A DNA stretch of 64,000 nucleotides from Saposhnikovia divaricata (taxonomy: Eukaryota > Streptophyta > Magnoliopsida > Apiales > Apiaceae): contig CM071597.1 of the NCBI GenBank assembly GCA_036435485.1, forward strand, positions 12,021,881-12,085,880. The letters are read 5' to 3'. Of the stretch, positions 11,826-21,831 are shown one piece after another (the stretch's first letter is position 1; each line of letters opens with the position of its first letter). The position numbers and the translations under genes are program-made. The notes under the pieces are model-generated. The model ran no database searches. It saw nothing but the letters and a program-made list of their open reading frames with translations, and was not told where the DNA came from.

Positions 11826-12978
11826 CTAGTTAATTTATCAGCGCTTCGCGCGGTTTATAAATTTTTATATAAAAGTACTGTAATAGATAAATTAATTTAT
11901 ATTATTCTTAAAAATTGATTGGTCTTATGAATTTTCTATAAAAAATTAATTTAAAAATAATTTACATGAATTGTTAATTGGAAAAATACTCTTATTAGAT
12001 ACAAAATTTTGATAATCTTAAAAATATCATAAACATATAAAAATAAAAATTACAATATGAACGTAATATTACGATCAAAAGTTACAAATATTGAATACAA
12101 CTTAATAACGTTTTTTAAAGCCGATACCCCTCTCATAATATACATGTTCAATAATAGTGTAAGAATTTATTTAATTTGAATATTAATTTATTTTAACACG
12201 ATATAATAAAACAATGGATGTATAAATTTTTTATATCAATTTTATCTTCCGATAAAGTGGTTGGATTTGTTCAATTTAATTAATTTAGTCATAACTCACG
12301 TGTAATTTATTCATGTGCATGATTTGTTTACAAATTTTAGATATTAAGTAAAAATTCGTGTAATTCCATAATTTACTACGATTCCCATTCATTGACAATA
12401 TAAAGATTGTTTGAGAAGTTAAGGTTAATAACGTTTTTTATAGTCGACACCCCTCTCATAATATACATATTCATTAATAGTGTAAGAATTTGTTTAATTA
12501 CAATGGGTGTATAGCTTTTTTATCAATTTTATCTTCCGATAAATGACTGGATTTGTTAAATTTAATTGATTTGATCATAACTTATGTATTATTTATTCAT
12601 GTGCAAAATTAAAAATATGTCTACATTGTTTGCATACAATTTCAGATATTAAGTAAATATCTTGTACTTCCATAATTTATTACGACTTTCACAATAACGT
12701 AATATAAACAATTGTTAGTCTTCATTTTACCTAAAAATAAACATAACTATATATAATTAATATTTAATATTGAAATAACAACTATAACGTTCAACTAATT
12801 TGCTAATCTTTAAACAAATTAAATAGAGTAAAAATTAATATATGTTTAATAGGTGTAATTAATGACTATTTAAATTGTCATTAATAGCTATTTAATGCAA
12901 GAAAAGAATTTTAATAAAAAAAATCAAAAAAAAGAAAATTCAAGAAAAATACCTTAAACTGTTCTGGTGCATTTCCGA
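11826..12978 (-). mobile_element. Helitron-like unit 3
   Basis: Third head-to-tail copy. The terminal hairpin at 11839-11854 has lost one base pair (AGCGCTTCGCGCG), CTAG is at 11826-11829 and the 5' end is TCGGAAATGC at 12978. Internally a ~300-bp block containing CCCCTCTCATAATATACAT is partly duplicated (about 12110 and 12425). Confidence 0.6.
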
Positions 12979-13561
12979 TCTCCAGGCATTATAATATATA
13001 TAGATTCTTCAACGCTCCACTTTAATATTAATAAATGTCTAAACTAAAGATATGGATGAGAAGGTTAGAACTTGAATCACTCTACTTAAGATGGTGAAAA
13101 AAAAGTCTAAAAAATATACTCCACAATCCTAAAATTCCAAAGTAAAGTATTTTATATCCTTGGATTCCAAACTAAAGTATATTGAATTATAAATGTTTTA
13201 CAATTATTTAAAGTAGTATGGACTCGTGAAAAAATAAAAAATTACTATGAATTCCAAATAGTTTTTAAATATTAGGTATCTCATTTTATTTGTGTTAACA
13301 AAAATTAAACTAAATAAAATTACCTATGTCCAAAAAGATTTTAGTCCTTTGTACCTTTTATATTTCTCCAACAAATTATGTTAAATTTTTAATCTCAGGA
13401 AAGTTTTCTAAGATACACACAAAATTAAGTCTTAAATTTATTGGACCCGCAAGTTTAATTAATAAAATTTTAAATGAATCATGATTTTACAAAAATGTCC
13501 TCCATATGTACATACAAAATTTGTATATCTCAGGGAACTTACCTGATATATATATATATAT
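12979..13561. other. Non-coding AT-rich DNA
   Basis: No gene or element recognised. It ends in a TA dinucleotide run (about 13545-13562) into which the next element appears to have inserted. Confidence 0.5.
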
Positions 13562-14933
13562 AGGGTCGCGCTCCAGTGAGAACCACCACTTAAGATGAGA
13601 TATGAGATCTAATCATATCCATCCATTTAAATACATTATATTCATCTCTCACCATTCATTTAATATTTTAATATTTTAATATGTTATATTTATTTCACCA
13701 TCTTCTGTCTAATTCAACCACCGCCCACCACCGGCGACCACCACCACCTCCGGCGACCATCAGAAAATCACCACCGGCAAAAATAAAATCACCACCGCCA
13801 AACCAGAAATCACCACCAGAAACAAAAAAATCACCACCAGCAAACCAGAAATCACCACCGCCAAACCAGAAAATCACCACCAGAAACACAGAAATCACCA
13901 TCTGTAAACAAAAAATCACCGCGGGAAAACTAAAAATCACCAACTGTTGAACGAAAATCACAAATTTTTTTGAACACAAAACAATAAAAGAATTCAGATC
14001 GGAGCTATGGTTGATTTAGATGTGGAAATCGAGGCGAGATCGGAGAACTCAGCTCCGCCTGCGGCGCCGGAAATCGAGAAGAAGACACCACTCCGACCAC
14101 CTGTAAACAAAAAATAACCACCGGAAAATGATCAAAACCACCACATCGTCGCCACCATCTCCGACCACCACTAACAAATCACCACCGGCAGCCCGAGAAT
14201 CACCGAAAAATCCAACCACCACTGCCTATCTTCATTTTCCGAAAACCACGCCTATATTTATTTTGAACCAACAACAATTTTAAAACTCACGAAAGTTGTG
14301 CATTTCCATTAATAAAAAATGATTATCGGATTCACACACACTTGATTCTGTATTGGTAATCTTCATTTCAATGCCTGACAAAATTGAGTCTGAAGCTTTT
14401 AAGTGGTGCCTGTAAAATCACCACCGCCAAAACCTTCATTTTCTCCGATGCCCAACCTTCCACCACCATCATCAGCCGCCATCTTCACCACAACACCACA
14501 TGTAAAATCATATGAACATATCGGAGACGAAGATGAGAGAGAAACATATCGGAGACGAAGATAAGAGAGAGGAACAAATCTGTGTCTCTACATTTCTCAC
14601 AAAAATGGCGGAAAATGGAGAAGTACCGGTTGATTTGGTTGGATTCGACTGATTCTGTCGCGTTTTTAGATGCAGTGTTAATCAGACTTATTGCGGCGGA
14701 GAAGGCAACGGCGGTTGGAGCCGAGGCGGAGGGGTGTGGGGGAGGCGGTGGAGTGGGTGCGTGTATGGTGCAAGGGTGTGTGTGCAACGTGCGTGTGTGT
14801 CGTGTGTGTGCGTGCTGGGTATGTTTAATTTGATTTGTGTGGGTGGTTGTCATTAAATATAGGAATATAAAATGGAGGGCTGAGATTAGATCTCAGTTCT
14901 CACAGAAAATGGGGGTTCTCATTTGAGCAAAAA

Positions 14934-14936
<3 letters not shown>
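13562..14936. mobile_element. Non-autonomous TIR element, MULE-like
   Basis: The ends match as inverted repeats: left AGGGTCGCGCTCCAGTGAGA, right (complement) AGGTTTTTGCTCAAATGAGA, both continuing with ACC. A second match (GAGATCTAATC ... CCATTTAAA/CCATTTTAT) extends the degenerate inverted repeat to roughly 80 bp. Both flanks are TATATA runs, so the target duplication cannot be read. There is no transposase. The interior is GC-richer than its surroundings and includes an ACCACC-rich minisatellite (13739-13945) and a GT-rich stretch (14755-14815), perhaps captured host sequence. MULE assignment is an inference from inverted-repeat length and target. Confidence 0.55.
13739..13945. repeat. ATCACCACC minisatellite inside the TIR element
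   Basis: About ten units of roughly 15-26 bp built around AAATCACCACC, with variable linkers such as GCCAAACCAG. It can be read as a Lys-Ser-Pro-Pro repeat on the plus strand, but with no gene context this is not supported as coding. Confidence 0.8.
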
Positions 14937-14971
<35 letters not shown>

Positions 14972-15330
14972 TCCCTACTCTCTTTATCAAAAACATCATT
15001 TTTCTTTCTTAATTTTTTGTGATTTTACTATCTTTTGAAAATATTTACAAAAATATCTCAACCAAATAAAACCCTAATCTTAATTAAAATTTTATATATG
15101 TGATAAGGGCTAAGCGAAATGCATATTTCAGAAGATAGTATTTTTACAAATTTATTTTCACAAAATGTTATTTTTATAAATTATTTCAAAAGGAAGTAAT
15201 TTTGCAAAAAAAAAAAATCTCTAATAGATATTTTTTAGAAAACCTCATTTTTAAACATGCATGAGGCAAAACTATATATATAAGCCAGAAAGCCAGTACA
15301 GCAGTACTTAGCAAGGTCACTGATTTGGGG
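14937..15330. other. Non-coding AT-rich DNA with TA run
   Basis: A TA dinucleotide run (14937-14967), then AT-rich sequence without recognisable genes. Confidence 0.5.
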
Positions 15331-15728
15331 TACGACAAAACTCAATGGGTTTTATATCAAACAGGCCATTGATCTAACTAAAATGTATCAAGTAGCTCCC
15401 CAGTCTCCACGAGGATTCATTTAAGCCACTAAACTAAGAAATATATCATTTGCCCCCCCTGTATTCACAAAAATAATACAATTTATGGTGGTCTAAGTGA
15501 GAATAATACAATCTATCCAAGATTGAACTTTTTTTGGCCACCATAAATTTTATCGAAGACACTTAGGCTACCATAAATTGTATTATTTTTGTGAATGCAG
15601 GGGGACAAATGATATATTTCTTAGTTTAGTGGCTTAAATGAATCCCCGTGGAGACTGTAGAGCTACTTAATACTTTTTAATGAGATCAGTGACCCGTTTA
15701 ATATAAAACCCAACTCAATCGTCTGATT
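15331..15728. mobile_element. Foldback MITE with ~170-bp inverted arms
   Basis: Left arm 15331-15500 and right arm 15559-15728 are inverted copies around a ~58-bp loop. A matching block is ATTCATTTAAGCCACTAAAC in the left arm and its complement in the right. The element has no coding capacity and would fold into one long hairpin if transcribed. Superfamily is unassigned because no clear target duplication was found. Confidence 0.75.
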
Positions 15729-16174
15729 TTAACTACACTGATGAAAGTGCAATTCACATTTTGGGGATGTTTCTCAAAGAACTTACATCTTCGTGAAAGA
15801 TATGTAGTAAACCTTAAATTTTAGTTAGGTTGTTGATTGACAAGACTGCGATTGACATGATTATAGATAACATTGAACCAATAATTTTGAATAGCTCAAT
15901 ATCTTGATATTTTGGAAACGGAAAATGCTAAATAATTAAAACTTGGTACAAAAAAATTGATCAAATGCCTTGTATCGGTATTTCTGTATGATATATAATA
16001 TATTTCTGTATGTACATTAATATTATCAATTAAAATATACAATAGTGACAAATCATCAAAGTAAGATATATCTTCAAACAATTTTAATATACTTTTAAAA
16101 TAATTTTTTAGAAAAGCATTATTTGAATATAGTTTATTAGTTAATAGATTGTATCTATTTTTCAATAGGTAATA
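15729..16174. other. Non-coding AT-rich DNA
   Basis: Nothing recognisable; short spurious frames only. Confidence 0.5.
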
Positions 16175-16432
16175 TTCCCTCCGTTTCAAATTAGTAGTTC
16201 ATTTTTTAAAATAAAATTGTTTCAAAATAGTTGTTTCTATTCTACTTTCAAGGTAATTTGCTTAAATTTCCCGTATTATCTTTAAGTTTTACTTTTCAAT
16301 ATTTATTTTATGTACTTATTTTTCTAACCATTTCAATATATATGGGTACATATAAAATTAAATTATCAATATTTAAATTTCTTAACATACGTAATATTTT
16401 AAAAATGGATAAATAATTTAAAACGGAAGGAG
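16175..16432. mobile_element. Stowaway-like MITE
   Basis: 258 bp with ends TTCCCTCCGTTTCAAATTA and (complement) CTCCTTCCGTTTTAAATTA, flanked by TA on both sides. This is the hallmark of Tc1/mariner-derived Stowaway elements. No coding capacity. Confidence 0.85.
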
Positions 16433-16453
16433 TATCAAATATTATGGCCTAAA

Positions 16454-17833
16454 TCTATATTATTATATAATAACCGAAATGTTAAAGGTTTGGTACCTTT
16501 TTTTGGTATTTCATGAATTTACTTATTTACCCTTCATTATAAAGAAAAATACATACGATATCTATAATATTAAAATAACTAAAATATATAATAACATAAT
16601 ATAATTAATGGTAGTTAGTCGATTATCTTTTTTACATTTACTTTTAGTTGAAGTTTTTTTATCTTTTATATACACTTAAAAACATCAAATTTATATTCTA
16701 TGTGTTAAGCGATCTGAAAACAGAACGGTTATTTGTTTAGCTCGTTTTTTGTTTCACAATCAGGTTGTAGTTGACAGTTCGAGAGTTTGTCCCGGCGGGT
16801 TCCGTTGTTTAAATGTTAATAAAATTTTCTTGTTCGTCAAAAAAAAATCAAGCTTATCATATCTTCCAATCATTAATATTTCCTTTCAAATTAAAACAAG
16901 TTACCTTTTTCATTGCAAACTAATCTTACAATCATTAATATATAACCAAAAATATCACACCATATTTTTCAATTATTAATAAAATATATTAAAAATTCGC
17001 ATACGTTGTTTATAATAAGAAAATATTGGTATAATCCGTAAATATGAGTATATTAAATTATATTAAATCTATACTAGATTATAATAGCTAAAACATTAAA
17101 AGTTTGGTCGGTCGGTCGGTTCGATACTTTATGTTTTTACTTAATTACCCTTACTTAATTATTCTTGACAACTTTGTGTTTTTACTTAATTACACTTACT
17201 TAATTATTCTTGAATTAATTTCTTTTATTTGGAACATATTTATTTTATGGTTACTGGCAATTATATTTTATAAAAAAATAACAATATTATAATTCTTAAT
17301 AACTAACTAATTAGCTTTTTCAGCTACAACATAGTACTTCTTCTAACTTTTCTAACTACCCTTTTGAGTTACAACACAATACATTTTCTAACTAAAATCC
17401 ATCTTTTTCCAAAACTATCACGGATTAATCTATTTTACGAAATAAACTAATAATATTGTATAACTAACTAATTACCTTTTTTAGTTTAAACGTAATATCT
17501 TTTCTATATTTTATAACTAAAATATCTTTTTTTTTCTAAAAATGTCATGGACATCATATATATAATTATTTTAATGAATAACTGCAATTAAAAATTTTAA
17601 AACTACAAAATTCATATCTTAAACATTTCAAACATAAATTAAATTAAATCTATTATCTATTATCTATAGTATACTATTATAAGCTAAACAGAGTATAATT
17701 GGTTGGTTGGTCATTGGTTAACACCTTCCCAAAATGTTTGTTAACACCTTTCAAAAATGAAAAATAAATGAAAATGCATAAAAATTTTATTTAACTTAAT
17801 AACAAATTATTTTAATTACACTCCAATTAATAT
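16454..17833 (+). mobile_element. Helitron-like 5'-end fragments, nested
   Basis: Three plausible Helitron 5' starts (A followed by TCTAT...) occur at 16454, 17068 and 17663. Each leads into a related block: ATAATAACCGAAATG, ATAATAGCTAAAACA, ATAAGCTAAACAGAG. No matching 3' hairpin was found for the first two, so they are best seen as truncated or nested copies. The third (17663-17833) is nearly repeated by the start of the next element. Confidence 0.4.
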
Positions 17834-18834
17834 TCTATACTATACTATTATAAGCGAAACAGGGTATAATTGGTTGGTTGGTCGTTGGTTAACACCTTCC
17901 CAAAATGTTTGTTAACACCTTTCAAAAATGAAAAAATAAATTAAAATGCATAAAAAATTTATTTAACTTAAAAACAAATTATTTTAATTACACTTCAATT
18001 AATATTCAATTACATATTCTTTTAGTTATGTTTAAAGTAAAATTCTTCACCTATACCCAACTTTTTTAGACTCTTATTATTTAATAATATATATTATGTC
18101 AACATTATATTAAATAATATATATATATATATATATGTGAAATATATAATTATTAATATATAAATAAAATATTGTTTAAATTTAAAAAAATTGTGCATAG
18201 CACGGGGGTATGTATGAGTACGTTGAGAGTGGAAGTTACTCAAAAGTCAAAATAGTTTGACAGTAACTACAGATCAATTGCCGCTAATACGTAAATAATT
18301 CGCAATATACTTTGTAATTATGCATGATATCTATTATATATACTTATATATTATACTATTATAATTGGTTGGTCGATCGATCATTAAATACCTTCCCAAA
18401 AAGTATAGTAACAGTTTCCAAACAAATAAAAAATAAACTAAAATGCATATAAAATTTTATTTTTCAAAAAGTAAATTACATACTTAACTTAATAACATAC
18501 AAATAAGATAATATTTTTACTAAATTGTCAAAGCAGTTGCATCTGGTTGAATGTAGTTGCATCCCGTATTTTTGCAAAAAAATTCAAAAGATTGTATTGT
18601 TGCAAAAGAACTTTAAAATAACAGTATTTTTGCAAAAATATTTATATGTTGGGGTATTTATGAAAAAATCCTATTTATTTATGTCATGAAATTAAGTATG
18701 AAAATTATTTAAATTTAAAATTAATAATAAAATAAATTAAAATAAATTAAAATTTTATATTAAATCAAATAATTTATTATTAATTCATAATAATAATATA
18801 TGGTAGCCCGTGCTTTGCACGGGTTATAGGCTAA
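17834..18834 (+). mobile_element. Non-autonomous Helitron-like element
   Basis: Starts TCTATACTATACTATTATAA at 17834. Ends with hairpin CCCGTGC-TTT-GCACGGG (18807-18823), eight bases, then CTAA followed by T (18831-18835). This is the expected Helitron 3' structure (hairpin, short spacer, CTRR, T). About 1 kb, AT-rich, without Rep/helicase. A second 5'-like segment (TATTATACTATTATAATTGG) sits near 18350. Confidence 0.55.
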
Positions 18835-20342
18835 TATATATAATACCACAACATGTCACATTATATTCCTTGAAGAGTTACTATTTTAGCCTTTCATATA
18901 TTTAATATACATCATTTAATAATCTTGTATTCAATATGCGTTCATTTAATATCTATACTTAAGTATTATGTAATTATACAACAAATTAATAATAGCCATT
19001 ACCTTTCGCAATTAATAATTTATATTGGTGCATATATTTAGATTAATATATGAATATTATTTTAGGTATAATAATACTCATAAAATTCGAGAACTTGAAC
19101 TAATCGATTAGGTTCACGATTAGGGGTTAAGCGAAGAAATAACAAGAATAATAAACGTATATATTTTAGTATTATAATGATATTTGATATATTAGTCTTA
19201 TTTGTAATAAAATATACTATTTAAAAATTCATAGCGAGTAATCAGATTTAAATTCTCAGTTTTGAATAAAGTGAATTTAAATTCACAGCTGAAAACATTG
19301 AATTGGAAGACTATCTTAGTAGATATTATAAATCTTAGTCAGATCATGTTGAAAATGAAGTCCTCGAGAAGAGAGTTTGCTAAGCTGCTACAATTGAAAG
19401 GTGTTCACAGCCACAAAGTTGAATTACTAAAAGCCAAAATATCGCAATATTCCACATTATATTTAATATTATTTCACATTTATGTCTTCCAATTTTCTAG
19501 GATTTACTCTAAAACCCCCTAAAGTCAAAGGCTATGAAAACGTTAGTTAATCTTCACATTTTCCAGAATCGAAACTGTATTAATCAATTTAAATTTATTG
19601 CTAAAATCATTGAACGAGATGACTAATTGATTGGATATTAGAATTTTCAGACACAACCTATTAGAAAGTGAGAGCACTTGAAAAGAGAGTAAGTTAATCT
19701 ATATTTAGGCAACATTGCACCAAATTAAAGAATATTCATGATCACAATTATTAAAAACCAAAATTATCTCGCAATGAAGCTAGAATATTCCCGTGCCTTG
19801 CACTAGTAATGAAGCTAGTTTATATAAGTTTACAAAATGCATATATTAAAATTTTTAATGAAAAATTAAATAAAATTTTTATTATATTAAAAAAAATCAT
19901 TCGCATTCTAAATATTACAATATTTTTAAAATAATAGTTAAAATCCGTGGCACGGATTTTAACTATTAGCTTATAAAATGCGAACCAAATGGCCTTTGGT
20001 CAACAACTTATTGTCACGGATGATTGTTTGTGAATGTAAGGAGCCTTTGTTCAACTTTTTTGAACCATAAAAATCTAGATAGGGGAATGTATGGAGTATC
20101 CACTATCCGAAATTTAGCCATGCTTGTAGATCAACAACCCTCCACCTGTTTTGCCTGTTTATTTCCTGCCTGACATACGTCCTGCTATATATGTTGTATA
20201 TTTTAGTTGCAGGACACCAAATACCTACCATTCTCGGGAGGAAAGTGTCCATCTTGAAAAACAATTTTTTTTCTAAAAACAATTAAAGTCGACCTGAAAT
20301 AAAAATTGTTGTTCTATTACATAGTTGGGCTTGAGTTGCCAA
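18835..20342. other. Non-coding; decayed Helitron-like end and an 18-bp palindrome
   Basis: No gene. CCCGTGCCTTGCACTAGT near 19790-19806 looks like a worn Helitron 3' end. A near-perfect palindrome lies at 19932-19968 (separate entry). The last ~300 bp leads into the LTR of the next element. Confidence 0.45.
19932..19968. repeat. 18-bp-arm perfect palindrome
   Basis: Arms TAATAGTTAAAATCCGTG and its exact complement are separated by a single G. No CTRR end follows immediately, so it may be a Helitron-type hairpin in another register or an independent inverted repeat. Confidence 0.85.
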
Positions 20343-20564
20343 TGTTAAGGCCCATATATAGCAGCCCTAAAGTATTGTCATGTAATGGGCTAGACAAATA
20401 AGAATTGGGGGGAAAAGTAGTTAGAACTAGTGCTAGCTATATATAGCATTAGATATCATATTGTGTACTTAGCTTTGTAGTCAGAGTATTGTACTCATTT
20501 CTGTTTCTTCCTCTCTCTGTAATTCTGTAACAACTTTCTTGATTTTATATGAAATAGCATAACA
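20343..20564 (+). repeat. 5' LTR (222 bp) with internal TATA box
   Basis: Begins TGTTAAGG and ends ATAACA (inverted TGTTA/TAACA). A TATA-box-like palindrome GCTATATATAGC lies at about 20435-20446, a likely promoter. Unusually short for a Ty3/gypsy LTR. Confidence 0.75.
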
Positions 20565-20566
20565 AG

Positions 20567-20578
20567 TGGTATCAGAGC
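20567..20578 (+). promoter_or_regulatory. Primer binding site, initiator tRNA-Met type
   Basis: TGGTATCAGAGC two bases after the LTR, the standard plant retrotransposon site complementary to initiator tRNA-Met. Confidence 0.9.
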
Positions 20579-20602
20579 TCTTCGATCCTTGGCTACGTAA
20601 CA

Positions 20603-21831
20603 ATGGCGTCGAGTACTCGATCGAGATCTAGTGATAATTCTTGGAAAGACTTTGAATCCAAGATTCAAGAAATTAACTCAAATTGTCAGAAACATATTGA
20701 AAGAAGGCAGACGACTATTGAGGACGAGTTGTTGGGAAAAATGGATCAGCTGTTAACGATGGTTGCTGGGTGTGAATCAAGAATTGAGGCTTGCAATGCT
20801 TCCATTGATGACAAGATTATTGGTAAGCTTGATGGGGTTTTCAAGAATGTTAATCGTGAACGTGTTGTAGGGAGAGATGGTGAGTTATTAATAGATAAAT
20901 CACACATTTTACCTACTCCACCACATCCATCTCCTCTGGCAATGATCTTCAAACATAAAGGGGATGATAAAGAGAATCAGGGCAAGAGATCTTTCACTCA
21001 TCCGAAGGTGGAATTAACTCATTTTTCTGGAGAGGACCCAAGATCTTGGATCAAGAAATGCAACAAAATTTTCTTGTTTCATCAGGTAAGTGAAACTTTC
21101 AAGTATGATTTAGTAGAAATGTATCTTGATGGTAAGGCTGATACGTGGTTTCAGAGTTATAAGTTTGTTAAAGGTGTTGTTTCTTGGGATGTCTTTTGTG
21201 ATGATTTGGTTAAACGTTTTGGTAGAAAAGGTGGAGTGGATGAACAGGAAGAATTTAATAAACTGGTTCAGTTAGGTTCTTTATCTAAATATATTGATAA
21301 GTTTGAGGAGTTAAAATCAATTTTGCTTTGCAAGAATCCTTATTTGGATGAATTATATTTTGTATCAAGTTTCATTTCTGGTTTAAGAGGGGAATTAAAA
21401 CCTATGGTTAGGTTAATGAAACCAGTGACTTTGATTGATGCTATAGAGGTGGCTCAAATGCAAGAACAAACTGTTAATTTGTTGTTGAAGAAATATGACA
21501 ATAAGGTGAAATGGAGTAATAATTCTTCACGTAAAGATAGCAATGAGGGTAGTAAGAAGACAGACAATGTAGATTCTAAGAAGGCAAATAACTTGTCTGG
21601 TGGATTCAAGAAGATTTCTCCAGAAGAGTTTCAGTATAGAAAAATAACCATTTGTGTTATAAATGTGGGGAGAAATTTGTTCAAGGACATAAGTGTAAGA
21701 ATGATCAATACACTTATATGTTGGTGGATGGACCTCAGGATGTAGACACATTCAGTGAGAATGAAGAATTGGAGGAGAATGATACTGAGGCCACAGTAGC
21801 TGAAGTTTCACTTAATACTTTGTCAGATTAA
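20603..21831 (+). pseudogene. gag of the plus-strand Ty3/gypsy element
   Basis: Starts with ATG at 20603. Coiled-coil N-terminus, then a retrotransposon gag domain (FSGEDPRSWIKKCNKIF ... YLDGKADTWFQ ... FVSSFISGLRGELKPMVRL). A frameshift near 21645 moves the expected CCHC zinc knuckle (CYKCGEKF...) into another frame, and a stop at about 21829 ends the frame before the protease. Gag would coat the element RNA. This copy cannot do so as a full-length product. Confidence 0.85.

Noticed and set aside
13681..13979. Pro/Ser/Lys repeat protein (plus strand) or Phe/Gly-rich protein (minus strand)
   Set aside because: Both frames arise from the ACCACC minisatellite inside a transposable element. No promoter, splice or homology support.
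14582..14853. Opposed small frames in the TIR element, including a His/Thr-rich one
   Set aside because: Composition is driven by a GT-rich tract; the two frames overlap on opposite strands and neither has recognisable domains.
16749..17292. Small Phe/Tyr/Ile-rich frames
   Set aside because: Typical chance frames in AT-rich Helitron-like DNA.
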